Shown here: positions 12,700-23,487 of the stretch, piece by piece
How positions within the stretch are numbered: the first letter of the stretch is position 1
Layout of the letters: each line of letters starts with the position of its first letter
Assembly: GCF_006335125.1 (NCBI RefSeq)
Contig: NZ_VDMO01000009.1
Coordinates: 62,001-126,000, forward strand
Direction of reading: 5' to 3'
From: Deinococcus radiopugnans ATCC 19172
GTDB taxonomy: Bacteria; Deinococcota; Deinococci; Deinococcales; Deinococcaceae
DNA: 64,000 nucleotides
Made by a program: the position numbers and the translations under genes
The notes under the pieces: model-generated
What the model was told of the DNA's origin: nothing
The model's database searches: none
What the model saw: only the letters and a program-made list of their open reading frames with translations

Positions 12700-13860
12700 A
12701 TGCGCCCCATCCAGACCCTGACCGCTTTAGCTCTCCTCTCCTTCTCGCTGGCCTCCGCGCAGAGCACCATCAAGATCGGGGCCGTCACCAGCCTGTCGGG
12801 GCGCTTTGCCACCTTCGGGGCCATGCAGCAGGCGGGCTTCAAGGTGGCCATTGACGAACTCAACGCCAAGGGTGGCGTGAACGGGCAGAAACTTGAACTG
12901 CTGCTGGAAGACGATGCCAGCGACACCAACAAGGCGCTGAACGCCGCCGAAAAACTGGTCAATGCGAAGGTGCCGGTGGTCATCGGCGCGTACAGCAGCG
13001 GGGTCACCAAGCCGCTGTCGCAGTACATGGCGCGGGTCAAGGTGCCGCTGCTGGTCGCCACGGCCATTGACGAAACCATCACCAAGCCGGGCAACCCGTA
13101 CACCTTCCGGGTCAACAACCAGAGCAGCGTCTACACCCGCAGCCTGATCAACGAGCTGAAAAAGATAGGCGGGATGAAGACGGCGGTGGTGCTGACCAGC
13201 AACGACGCTTTCGGCAAGAGCGTGCTGACCGACGCTGGCAAGTTGCTGCCCGCCGCCGGCTTCACCGTGCTGAGCAAGGACACCTACGACAAGGGCCTGA
13301 CCGACTTCCGCCCGCTGCTGAACCGCTACAAGGGCCAGAATCCCGACGTGGTGATCTTCGCCAGCTACGAAGAAGACGCGGTGGCCCTCGCCAAGCAGGT
13401 CAAAGAGACCGGGCTGGCGCCCAGGGTGATTGCCGGCATTGCCACCGGCTTTGCCCTGCCCGACTTCCTGAAGGGCGCGGGCAGCACCGCCGAGAACTTC
13501 CTGGTCACGATGGTCTGGAACGCCGACGTGAAGTATCCCGGCGCGGGCAGCCTGTACACCCGCCTGAAAACCGCGCTGGGCGGCGAGGAACCCTCTCAGC
13601 ACGCCGCCCAGAGTTACGCGGCGGTGCTGGCCGCCGCCGACGCCATCAAGCGCGGCGGCACCGATCCCGAGAAGGTGCGGGCAGCCCTGGAAAGCACCAA
13701 ATTGAATACCGCCTTCGGTCCCGTCACCTTCCGCGACTACGCGGGCTACCAGAACCAGAACAGCGTCGTGGGCCTGATCACGCAGGTGCAGGGCGGCAAA
13801 TTCGTGACCATCGGGCCGGCCAGCGCGGCGACGGGCAAGGTCATCCTGCCTAAGAAGTAG
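12700..13860 (+). CDS. Branched-chain amino-acid-type ABC transporter substrate-binding protein (copy 2)
   Basis: 386-residue LivK / Peripla_BP_6 protein, a tandem paralogue of the previous gene. Signal peptide residues 1-19 end SLASAQ; the mature part begins IKIGAVTSLSGRFATFG. Start ATG 12700 has AGGAGG six bases upstream; a longer in-frame start at 12643 would add an Arg-rich stretch before the signal peptide and is unlikely. Two binding proteins sharing one livHMGF set suggest a broadened substrate range. A palindromic repeat separates it from livH. Confidence 0.9.
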   Translation: MRPIQTLTALALLSFSLASAQSTIKIGAVTSLSGRFATFGAMQQAGFKVAIDELNAKGGVNGQKLELLLEDDASDTNKALNAAEKLVNAKVPVVIGAYSSGVTKPLSQYMARVKVPLLVATAIDETITKPGNPYTFRVNNQSSVYTRSLINELKKIGGMKTAVVLTSNDAFGKSVLTDAGKLLPAAGFTVLSKDTYDKGLTDFRPLLNRYKGQNPDVVIFASYEEDAVALAKQVKETGLAPRVIAGIATGFALPDFLKGAGSTAENFLVTMVWNADVKYPGAGSLYTRLKTALGGEEPSQHAAQSYAAVLAAADAIKRGGTDPEKVRAALESTKLNTAFGPVTFRDYAGYQNQNSVVGLITQVQGGKFVTIGPASAATGKVILPKK

Positions 13861-13865
13861 GCGGG

Positions 13866-13926
13866 ATGCGGTGCGCGGGACGCGGAAAAAGCTGTTCACC
13901 GCGTCCTGCGTCCCGCGCACCGCGCA
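13866..13926. repeat. Dispersed palindromic repeat, copy 1
   Basis: GGTGCGCGGGACGCGG (13870-13885) pairs with CCGCGT (13899-13904) and CCCGCGCACC (13912-13921) apart from a seven-base bulge, giving a very stable hairpin between the second binding-protein gene and livH. The 18-base block GCGGTGCGCGGGACGCGG is repeated exactly at 59511-59528, followed in both places by similar A-rich loop and CACCGCG arm sequence. Confidence 0.65.
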
Positions 13927-13948
13927 CCAGACCAACAAGGAGTCACAC

Positions 13949-14836
13949 ATGGATGGAGTCGCCGTCACGGCGTTTTTTCAAACCCTGGTGCAGGGCCTGC
14001 TGACCGGGGGGCTGTACGCCCTGATCGGCACCGGCCTGAGCCTGATCTTCGGCGTCATGAAGATCATCAACTTCGCGCACGGCGACTTTCTGGCGATTGG
14101 CATGTTCATCACGCTGGCGCTGTTCAAGGCCTTCAACCTCGATCCGTACCTGAGCCTGCTGGTGGCCGCGCCGCTGGGCTTCGGCCTGGGCTACGTGATC
14201 CAGCGCTTCGTGCTGGCGCGGCTGGGTGACCGGCTGGGCGAGGGCAGCCTGCTCGCCACGCTGGGGCTGGGACTGATCATCAGCAACACGCTGCTGCTGG
14301 GCTTCGGCGCGCAGCCGCAGAGCATCAACGTGCCGTATGCCATCAACACCTTCAAGTTCGGGGGCGTGCAGGTCAGCGTTTCATTGCTGATCGCCGGGAT
14401 TGGCACGGTGCTGGCGATTTCCGCGCTGAATCTGGTGCTGTACCGCACGGAGCTGGGCCGCGCCATCCGTGCCACGGCGCAAAATCCCCTGGGCGCGGAG
14501 TTGCAGGGCGTCAAGACCGCCAACATTCAGGCCATCGTGTTCGGCCTGGGCGTCTCGTTCGCGGCCATCGCGGGCGTGCTGCTGATGCCGCTGCTGTACA
14601 CCTTTCCCACCGTGGGCGAGAACTACGTGACCAAGGCATTCATCGTGACGGTGCTGGGCGGCCTGGGCAACCTGCCGGGCGCGGTGGTGGGCGGACTGGT
14701 GCTGGGCGTGATCGAGTCGATGGGCGCCTTTTACATCAGCAACAACTACCGCGACGCCTACGGCCTGATCGTGTTCCTGCTGGTGCTGCTGCTGCGGCCT
14801 GAAGGGTTGTTCGGGAAGACGGTGAAGCGGGTATGA
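13949..14836 (+). CDS. livH: Branched-chain amino-acid-type ABC transporter permease LivH
   Basis: 295-residue inner-membrane permease with about eight membrane segments. GLYALIGTGLSLIFGVMKIINFAHGDF near the N-terminus is the LivH signature, and the coupling region is around RAIRATAQNPLGAELQGV (about residue 170). Start ATG 13949 has AAGGAG seven bases upstream. The stop overlaps livM by four bases. Forms the channel with LivM. Confidence 0.94.
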   Translation: MDGVAVTAFFQTLVQGLLTGGLYALIGTGLSLIFGVMKIINFAHGDFLAIGMFITLALFKAFNLDPYLSLLVAAPLGFGLGYVIQRFVLARLGDRLGEGSLLATLGLGLIISNTLLLGFGAQPQSINVPYAINTFKFGGVQVSVSLLIAGIGTVLAISALNLVLYRTELGRAIRATAQNPLGAELQGVKTANIQAIVFGLGVSFAAIAGVLLMPLLYTFPTVGENYVTKAFIVTVLGGLGNLPGAVVGGLVLGVIESMGAFYISNNYRDAYGLIVFLLVLLLRPEGLFGKTVKRV

Positions 14837-15840
14837 CGGCCGTGACCCCCACAACCACCTCCCGCCCCCGCGCCCTCACCTTCGGCAACGTGTGGCTGAG
14901 TGTCATTCTCGTCGCCATTCTGTTCATCTACCCGTTCGTCTTCGGCAAAACCCTGAACTTTGGCATTTCCACGCTGCTGTTCGCGGGCTTTGCCATGAGC
15001 TGGAACATTCTGGGCGGTTGGGCGGGGCAGACCAGCCTGGGCCACGCCGCGCTGCTGGGCATCGGGGCGTACGCCATGACGCTGCTGGCGACGCCGGAGC
15101 GGTTGCCGCCCTTCCTGTCCTCGCCGCTGGCGCCGTGGTGGGGGGCGCTGGTGGGCATGGTGATCGCCGTGGCGGTGGCGGCGGTGTGGGGCTGGCTGAC
15201 CTTCCGACTCCAGGGATCGTATTTCGCGCTGTCCACCATCGCGGTGGCGCTGGTCATTCGCCTGATCGCCATCAATTCCAACTGGACGGGCGGCGCGGAG
15301 GGGCTGTTCATGCCCGATCTCCCGCGTCCGTTCGGCCTGGATCTGTTTGACCGCAACGTGGAGTACTGGCTGGCCTTCGCCTTCGTGGTGCTGACGCTGG
15401 TGATCACACATTTTATTCGCCGTTCCCGCATGGGCTACGCGCTTCAGGCGGTGCGCGAGGATGAGGACGGGGCGCGGGCGCTCGGGATAGACCCGGCGCG
15501 CATGAAGCTGCTGGCGTTCATGCTCAGCGCCGCGCTGATGGCGCTGGGCGGCAGCCTGTACGCGCTGTACCTGCAAGCCTTCGAGCCGCACACCATTCTG
15601 GAACTGCCGCTGAGCATTCAGATCGCGCTGCTGGCGATCATCGGCGGGCGCACCACCATCCAGGGGCCGCTGATCGGGGCGCTGGTGCTGAGCATCTTCG
15701 GCGAGGTCTTCCGCAACGTGTTCAGCAGCGCCAACCTGCTGATCTACGGCGTGCTGATCCTGCTGGTGACGCTGTTCGCGCCCAACGGCATCATGGGCCT
15801 GTTTCAGAGGGCAGGCAGCAAGCTGGGGACGGCCAGATGA
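14833..15840 (+). CDS. livM: Branched-chain amino-acid-type ABC transporter permease LivM
   Basis: 335-residue permease with about nine hydrophobic segments and the LivM motif GWAGQTSLGHAALLGIGAY near residue 57; the coupling helix is near GYALQAVREDEDGARALGID. It overlaps both livH (ATGA) and livG (ATGA), so translation is tightly coupled. Partner of LivH. Confidence 0.94.
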   Translation: MTAVTPTTTSRPRALTFGNVWLSVILVAILFIYPFVFGKTLNFGISTLLFAGFAMSWNILGGWAGQTSLGHAALLGIGAYAMTLLATPERLPPFLSSPLAPWWGALVGMVIAVAVAAVWGWLTFRLQGSYFALSTIAVALVIRLIAINSNWTGGAEGLFMPDLPRPFGLDLFDRNVEYWLAFAFVVLTLVITHFIRRSRMGYALQAVREDEDGARALGIDPARMKLLAFMLSAALMALGGSLYALYLQAFEPHTILELPLSIQIALLAIIGGRTTIQGPLIGALVLSIFGEVFRNVFSSANLLIYGVLILLVTLFAPNGIMGLFQRAGSKLGTAR

Positions 15841-16610
15841 CGGCACCGTCTCTGGCGAAGCTCGCAGATCAGCCGGTTCACGCCCCCTCCGGCCCGCCGA
15901 TTTTGAAGGCCGAGAACATCACCGTGCGTTTCGGCGGCGTGGTGGCCGTGAAGGACATCTCGCTGGCAGTGCGCCCCGGCGAGATTCTGGGGCTGATCGG
16001 GCCGAACGGGGCGGGGAAGACCACCCTCTTCAACGCGCTGACCGGCTTCGTGACGCCCAGCAGCGGGCGCGTCACCTACAACGGGCGTGACATCACCGCC
16101 ATGCCGCCGCAGGCCCGCGCCAAACTGGGCATGGCCCGCACCTTTCAGGTGGAACGCCCTTTTGAAGACCTGAGCGTCCTGGAAAATGTGTTGGTGGCGG
16201 CGTTTCTGAAGTACCGGGGGGGCAAGGCTGAGGATCATGCCTACGGGGTGCTGGAGCGGGTGGGGCTGGCAGACCGCGCCACGCAGCCCGCCTCGCAACT
16301 GAACCTCGCCCGCCGCCGCCGCCTGGAACTGGCGAAGGTGCTGGCGCTGGAGCCGAAAGTCCTGTTTCTGGACGAGAGCATCGCGGGCCTGAACCCGCCG
16401 GGACAGCAGGAGATGGTGGCGCTGATCCGCACCCTGGCGCAGTCCGGCCTCGCCATCGTGATGGTGGAACACATCATGCACGTGATCATGAGCCTGTCGG
16501 ATCACGTGATCTGCATGGCCTTCGGCGAACTGCTGGCCGAGGGCGATCCGCACGCGGTGGCCGCGCACCCGGACGTGATCCGGGCGTATCTGGGGGACGA
16601 CAATGAATGA
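15837..16610 (+). CDS. livG: Branched-chain amino-acid-type ABC transporter ATPase LivG
   Basis: 257-residue ATPase. Walker A is GPNGAGKTT (about residue 59), Walker B VLFLDESIAGL (about 179), and MVEHIMHVIMSLSDHV is typical of LivG. The ABC signature normally reading LSxGQ is degenerate here: the matching place reads LNLARRRRLELAKVLA, so the LSGGQ Ser-Gly pair is not evident. Starts within the livM stop and ends eight bases into livF. Confidence 0.92.
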   Translation: MTAPSLAKLADQPVHAPSGPPILKAENITVRFGGVVAVKDISLAVRPGEILGLIGPNGAGKTTLFNALTGFVTPSSGRVTYNGRDITAMPPQARAKLGMARTFQVERPFEDLSVLENVLVAAFLKYRGGKAEDHAYGVLERVGLADRATQPASQLNLARRRRLELAKVLALEPKVLFLDESIAGLNPPGQQEMVALIRTLAQSGLAIVMVEHIMHVIMSLSDHVICMAFGELLAEGDPHAVAAHPDVIRAYLGDDNE

Positions 16611-17409
16611 TGTTGATGGAAGCCGGTGGATGGTGGATGGAAATAGAGGAGGGCCGCTCCCCTCCATCAACCATCCACCATCCACCATCCACCCCCATGA
16701 ACGCGTGCTGGAGGCCGATACCCTGGAAGTGGCTTACGGACAGGTGCAGGTGGTGTTCGGCGTGTCGCTGCACGTGGACAAGGGCGAACTCGTCGGGCTG
16801 GTGGGCGGCAACGGCAGCGGCAAAAGCACCATTTTGCGCGTGCTGTCGGGGATGCTGAGGGCGCGGGCGGGCACGGCCACGTACCGGGGGCAGAACCTGA
16901 ACGCCGTGCCGCCGCACCGCATCACCGACATGGGCGTGGCGCATGTGCCGATGGGCCGCCAACTGTTCGGGCAGATGACCGTCGAGGAAAACCTGATCAT
17001 GGGCGCGTACCTGCCGCGCACCAAGAAAAACCGCGCCGAGAACCTGCAAAAGGTCTACGACTTCTTTCCGCGCCTCACCGAGAAACGCCGCTCTCCCGCC
17101 GCCGCCCTGTCCGGCGGGGAACAGCAGATGGTGGCGATTGGCCGCGCGCTGATGAGCGAACCCGAAGTGCTGCTGATGGACGAGCCGTCGCTGGGCCTGG
17201 CCCCGCTGGTGGTCTCGGAAGTGATGCGCGTGATCGGCAGCCTGCGCGAACTGGGATTGACCGTGTTGCTGGTAGAACAGAACGTGCGGCAGGTCTTGAA
17301 GGTCACAGACCGGACGTACGTGCTGGAGCTGGGCCGTCTGGTCAAGGAGGGGCCGAGCAAGGACTTGATGGGTGATCCAGAGATCATCAAGGCGTACCTG
17401 GGCGTCTGA
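16603..17409 (+). CDS. livF: Branched-chain amino-acid-type ABC transporter ATPase LivF with an unusual N-terminal extension
   Basis: 268-residue ATPase pairing with LivG. Walker A is GGNGSGKST, signature LSGGEQQMV, Walker B VLLMDEPSLGL. LivF proteins normally begin close to the residues LEADTLEVAYG, but here about 34 extra residues precede them, and residues 8-31 are encoded by a long inverted repeat. The start ATG 16603 overlaps the livG stop; no in-frame start with a ribosome site exists after the repeat (ATG 16697 is out of frame, GTG 16705 has none), so the repeat is probably translated. Confidence 0.88.
   Translation: MNDVDGSRWMVDGNRGGPLPSINHPPSTIHPHERVLEADTLEVAYGQVQVVFGVSLHVDKGELVGLVGGNGSGKSTILRVLSGMLRARAGTATYRGQNLNAVPPHRITDMGVAHVPMGRQLFGQMTVEENLIMGAYLPRTKKNRAENLQKVYDFFPRLTEKRRSPAAALSGGEQQMVAIGRALMSEPEVLLMDEPSLGLAPLVVSEVMRVIGSLRELGLTVLLVEQNVRQVLKVTDRTYVLELGRLVKEGPSKDLMGDPEIIKAYLGV
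16625..16693. repeat. Inverted repeat inside the 5' end of livF
   Basis: GGTGGATGGTGGATGG (16625-16640) is matched by its exact complement CCATCCACCATCCACC at 16671-16686 and again, seven bases shifted, at 16678-16693; GGAGG and CCTCC extend the stem inward. The mRNA should form a long hairpin just after the livF start codon. Confidence 0.8.
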
Positions 17410-17421
17410 AAAAAGCTGAAC

Positions 17422-17458
17422 GGGGTGGAGAGGCGCACTCGCCGCTCCGCCCTATTTT
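17422..17458 (+). terminator. Terminator at the end of the liv operon
   Basis: GGGGTGGAGAGGCG and CGCCGCTCCGCCC form an imperfect 12-13 pair stem with loop CACT, followed by TATTTT. It overlaps the end of the convergent MBL gene by a few bases and may serve both directions. Confidence 0.6.
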
Positions 17459-18192
17459 GTGGGCCAGCGCCCCACGTCCGCCAGTTCGGCGGGAATGCCA
17501 GAGCGGCGGCTGATCGCGGCGGCCAGCCGAAGCATCAGAGGATGGGGCGGGGTATTGTTCTCGGCCCGTTCCACGGCGCGGCGCATGGCGGGCAGCGGCT
17601 CCCGCAGCACCCGGCCATGTCCAGGGGCCAGAAAACGCGCGGGAACATCCAGCAGCTCCCGCGCGCTGCGAACCGTCCGGGCCAGATCCTCCGTGCCGAT
17701 GGAGGGCAGCGGAAACAGTGCGTTCACGACGCTGGCCACCCGCAGGCTCGGAATGCCCACGAAAGTGTCGCCCGCGTACAGCGTGCCGTCACGCTCGTCG
17801 AAGAAGGCCAGATGCCCCGGCGAGTGTCCGGGCGTGTCCAGCACGCGCAGGCTGCCTATGCTGTCGCCGCCGCGCAATAACCTCGCAGGCGTGGCGCGGA
17901 CGCCGTGACGGGCCATCTGTTCGGCGTCGCCCGCGCCCACCAGGACTTCCAGATCAGGGAATGCCTCTTTCAGCGCGTCCACGCTGCCAATGTGATCCGG
18001 GTGGGTGTGCGTCATCACCACGCGCCGCAGCGTTCTGCCAGTACGGTTCACCACGGCCTGGACGTGCCGCTCCAGACCCGACACCCCCGCGTCGATCAGG
18101 GTGAAGCCGTCTGCCTCCGGCACCAGATACGAATTGATCACTCCGAACTGGGCGTGGCGGAGGGGCGGCAGGTCTTGAACTGGACGGCTCAT
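17452..18192 (-). CDS. MBL-fold metallo-hydrolase
   Basis: 246-residue metallo-beta-lactamase-fold enzyme. The metal-binding motif THTHPDHIG (HxHxDH) is near residue 70, with further ligands in TPGHSPGH (about 137), YAGDTF (about 158) and a terminal PGHG (about 209). This pattern belongs to the broad glyoxalase II-like group, so thioester or ester hydrolysis is possible but not proven. The frame is open to 18306, but ATG 18192 has AAGGAGG seven bases upstream. Convergent with livF, divergent from ispG. Confidence 0.85.
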   Translation of the reverse strand: MSRPVQDLPPLRHAQFGVINSYLVPEADGFTLIDAGVSGLERHVQAVVNRTGRTLRRVVMTHTHPDHIGSVDALKEAFPDLEVLVGAGDAEQMARHGVRATPARLLRGGDSIGSLRVLDTPGHSPGHLAFFDERDGTLYAGDTFVGIPSLRVASVVNALFPLPSIGTEDLARTVRSARELLDVPARFLAPGHGRVLREPLPAMRRAVERAENNTPPHPLMLRLAAAISRRSGIPAELADVGRWPTK

Positions 18193-18304
18193 CGGGTTCC
18201 TCCTTGAAGAACGTTGAGAAGGGCAAGGCCAGAAAACATGGTGGGCGGCCACTGGAGCGCCTCCTGCGGCGGGTGCCAGCCATCCATGAATAGCAATATT
18301 ACTC

Positions 18305-18334
18305 ACATTACTCCCTCAGCCGTGATTGTTCCAA
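18305..18334 (-). promoter_or_regulatory. Candidate promoter of the MBL gene
   Basis: On the minus strand TTGGAA (18329-18334) and TAATGT (18305-18310) are 18 bases apart, about 100 bases upstream of the MBL start. Neighbouring bases contain two ATTACTC/ATTACTCAC-like repeats on the plus strand. Confidence 0.4.
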
Positions 18335-18400
18335 TGACAGAGAACCGCTCCCCTTCTTTGCCCGTAACCCGTCTTCCTGAACCGACCGCCCTGCCCCGCG

Positions 18401-18406
18401 TAGACT
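18401..18406 (+). promoter_or_regulatory. Leaderless -10 box of ispG
   Basis: TAGACT lies six bases before the ispG start ATG and no ribosome site is present. A weak -35-like CTGAAC is 18 bases upstream. Confidence 0.55.
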
Positions 18407-18412
18407 GGGCAC

Positions 18413-19639
<1,227 letters not shown>

Positions 19640-19684
19640 CAATCATTTCGGAATGGCGTCCTGCGATCATGCTAGCTTCTCCGC

Positions 19685-19972
19685 ATGACGGCACCGGACG
19701 ATAAGACCGAGATTAAGGTGATTGGGGCCAGTGGGCAGATTTCATTGGGCAAACAGTTCGCCGGGCGTACCGTGCTGGTGGAACAGCCTGAGCCTGGTGT
19801 CTGGCGCATCCGCACGGCCAGCGTCATCCCCGACAACGAGCAGTGGCTCTATGCGCCTGAAGACCAGGCGAAGTTGCAAAAGGCAATGCGCTGGGCGGAC
19901 GAGCATCCAGTTGAGGGCAGTGACGAGAGCGATCTGAACGCGTTGCGAGCCAAATCAGAGGGCATGCCCTGA
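19685..19972 (+). CDS. Putative antitoxin of an AbrB-like toxin-antitoxin pair
   Basis: 95-residue protein. Residues 9-45 (IKVIGASGQISLGKQFAG, then VWRIRTASVIPDNE) look like an AbrB/MazE-type swapped-hairpin DNA-binding domain, and the rest is an acidic tail that could mask a toxin. The ATG follows TAGCTT (19673-19678) by six bases, suggesting a leaderless start. The next gene begins at the base after its stop (TGAGTG), as in toxin-antitoxin operons. Assignment rests on this organisation and a partial resemblance. Confidence 0.6.
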   Translation: MTAPDDKTEIKVIGASGQISLGKQFAGRTVLVEQPEPGVWRIRTASVIPDNEQWLYAPEDQAKLQKAMRWADEHPVEGSDESDLNALRAKSEGMP

Positions 19973-20269
19973 GTGCCGCACCTTGATCTGAACAATCCAG
20001 ATTTTCAGCAGATGTTGTTTGCTCTGGAAAAAGTCGAGCGGCACGCAGTCATGAATACCTTGGGCCGGTTGCTACCCATGACCTGGGCCGAGGTCCACGC
20101 GCACTCCGGCCTCAACTGGGAACAGATTCATAGTCTGTCCGGGCCCTCCGGTCAGACCCTGTACTCGCTGCGTGCCAACCAGAAAATTCGTCTGGTGGGC
20201 TGGCGCGAGGGGAACGTTCTGCGGCTTCTTTCTATCCACCCCGATCACGACAGTGCCTATTCCCGTTAA
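19973..20269 (+). CDS. Putative RelE/ParE-like toxin
   Basis: 98-residue protein starting at GTG immediately after the preceding stop. The C-terminal half, LYSLRANQKIRLVGWREG followed by LLSIHPDHDSAY, resembles the beta-strand end of RelE/ParE-type toxins where a basic strand precedes an SIHPDHDxAY-like close. The N-terminal helices are unfamiliar. Its toxicity, or even its expression, is not shown by sequence. The next gene has its -10 box over this stop codon. Confidence 0.5.
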   Translation: MPHLDLNNPDFQQMLFALEKVERHAVMNTLGRLLPMTWAEVHAHSGLNWEQIHSLSGPSGQTLYSLRANQKIRLVGWREGNVLRLLSIHPDHDSAYSR

Positions 20270-20278
20270 GCTCTCTGC

Positions 20279-20683
20279 ATGGACATCTGGGGCACTGGCC
20301 CATTTGAAAACGAGGCGGGTGCGGCCTTCGCCGATGAAGTGGTGCAGGACGGCGCGTTTGCTCTGGCCGAAGCCTTCGATGTAACGCTCGATCCTGATGG
20401 CGGTTTTTTAGCCGCTGAGGAAGGACACCGTACCCTGGCCGCCGCCGAGATTCTGGCCGCCGTGCTGGACGGCGAGACGCAGAACATCGTCAGCGCCCGG
20501 TTGCGTGCCTGGGTGCAGGAGGCGGACGCTGTGGATCTCTTTTCCCTGCGCGACGTCGCGCGTGACGCTGTGGAGCGCGTGCTTGGCCCGGACAGCGAAC
20601 TGCCGGACCTGTGGGCCGAAACTGCCGAGGCGGATGCGTGGCTGGGCGCAGTGCGAACACTTCAGATCCGGCTGGAAGGCTGA
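20279..20683 (+). CDS. DUF4259 domain protein
   Basis: 134-residue acidic protein beginning MDIWGTGPFENEAGAAF, the hallmark of the DUF4259 family, whose function is unknown. The ATG lies six bases after TAAGCT (20267-20272), which overlaps the stop codon of the previous gene, so it probably has its own leaderless transcript. A strong bidirectional terminator follows. Confidence 0.8.
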   Translation: MDIWGTGPFENEAGAAFADEVVQDGAFALAEAFDVTLDPDGGFLAAEEGHRTLAAAEILAAVLDGETQNIVSARLRAWVQEADAVDLFSLRDVARDAVERVLGPDSELPDLWAETAEADAWLGAVRTLQIRLEG

Positions 20684-20727
20684 AAAAATGAGCCGTGGGA
20701 ACAGAAGCAGTCCCACGGCTCATTTTT
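20684..20727. terminator. Bidirectional intrinsic terminator
   Basis: ATGAGCCGTGGGA and TCCCACGGCTCAT form a perfect 13-pair stem with a 10-base loop. It is flanked by an A run on the left and a T run on the right, so it can end both the DUF4259 gene and the convergent acyl-CoA mutase gene. Confidence 0.9.
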
Positions 20728-20737
20728 AGATCGAACT

Positions 20738-22384
<1,647 letters not shown>

Positions 22385-22414
22385 ATCGTCCTCCGGAAGT
22401 TGATTCAACTCGGG

Positions 22415-22434
22415 AAACTAACGCTCGTTAGGTT
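22415..22434 (-). promoter_or_regulatory. PaaR-type operator upstream of the acyl-CoA mutase gene
   Basis: CTAACGCTCGTTAG (22418-22431) is identical to the paa operator. On the minus strand a TAGTTT box (22415-22420) overlaps its end, about 30 bases from the mutase ATG, so a repressor bound here should cover the promoter. Confidence 0.75.
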
Positions 22435-22512
22435 GGCTCCCAGACTAGCAGAAGCGCGTGTAAGCCATGCGGCCCATGCCTTCGGCGTCGCTTGTGAATT
22501 ACGCTGGAGTCA

Positions 22513-23445
22513 GTGATTTCCGACAATTTGCCGACGGCCGCCGAGCTGGCCCACTTTTCCCTCACCGCCCAGCATCCGCTGACGCTGAACTGGTGTCCTG
22601 CACCGGAGCGGCTGGCGAATCTGGCGGAGGAACATGCCTTTGACCTTCAACTCGCCAGCGATCTGGACCTGGCAGGAAAGCGGGCTGAATTTATCAACGT
22701 CGGCCCGCCTCCAGAGGCGTACCTGAACCGCTGGGTCACGGTCCGTCCTGACCTGGACGCCATGCTCAGCATCCGCTTCAAGGGGCTGGACGTGAGCAAG
22801 CCGTTCGTGGATGTCAGCGTGACCTCGCGCCCGGTGGTGGCGGCGGATGTCCCCCGGCTGAGTGCGGCGGCCCTGCGCGACTATGGCAACTTCCACCCGC
22901 CCCGAATCCGTGTCTGGAGCGCTGCCGAAACGTTCGCTGGCCTGAAGCCCGATCTGCGCGTGCTGGCCGCGTCACTGGCCGAGTTGCGCGGGGAAGAGGT
23001 GGCGCCCGAATTGAGTTTGAGGCCAACGACTGACCACTCAAACTATGCCGATGCTCAGGCCGCCTACGCCGCCGTGGACGCCGCCCACCCGAAGCATATC
23101 GGTCAGGCGGGCCTGCTCTCGGAGGAGGATTTGCAGGACACCATCGAGGCCGGAACCATGTTCGACGTGATCTGGCGGGGGAAGTGGAGCGGCTATGCGG
23201 GCACGCTGCCCGAAACGCAGCTCGGTTTACCTGTGCAGGTTGTTCAGGAACTGCTGCTGGCCCCACACGCCCGTGGGCACGGGTTCGGGGCCTCCCTCTC
23301 TACCCTGCTGGCCCGCCACCTTCCCGCCGATGGGCGGGTGCTGAGCGGCACCATCCACGGCGAGAACCGGGGCGCGCAGACGGCGGCGCGGCGGGCCGGA
23401 CGGCATGACGTGGGCGGCTGGTGGTGGGTGCCGACGGTGAACTGA
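22513..23445 (+). CDS. GNAT-fold acetyltransferase-like protein
   Basis: 310-residue protein. The C-terminal third carries a GNAT signature: VQELLLAPHARGHGFGASL (acetyl-CoA pyrophosphate-binding R/Q-x-x-G-x-G/A type, about residue 240) followed by GTIHGENRGAQTAARRAGR. The first 200 residues show no motif I can name and may be a degenerate second GNAT copy or a substrate domain. GTG 22513 has TGGAG upstream. It is divergent from the mutase gene. Acceptor unknown. Confidence 0.65.
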   Translation: MISDNLPTAAELAHFSLTAQHPLTLNWCPAPERLANLAEEHAFDLQLASDLDLAGKRAEFINVGPPPEAYLNRWVTVRPDLDAMLSIRFKGLDVSKPFVDVSVTSRPVVAADVPRLSAAALRDYGNFHPPRIRVWSAAETFAGLKPDLRVLAASLAELRGEEVAPELSLRPTTDHSNYADAQAAYAAVDAAHPKHIGQAGLLSEEDLQDTIEAGTMFDVIWRGKWSGYAGTLPETQLGLPVQVVQELLLAPHARGHGFGASLSTLLARHLPADGRVLSGTIHGENRGAQTAARRAGRHDVGGWWWVPTVN

Positions 23446-23487
23446 GGATGAGACCACGCGGGCCGATTTGGGCGCACAATGCGGGCC

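Noticed and set aside
16625..16693. A CRISPR-like repeat array at the livF start.
   Set aside because: The units are seven-base slippage-type repeats forming one hairpin, with no spacers and no cas genes nearby.
16697..16699. ATG 16697 as the true livF start after the inverted repeat.
   Set aside because: It is out of frame with the LivF sequence, so it cannot start this protein.
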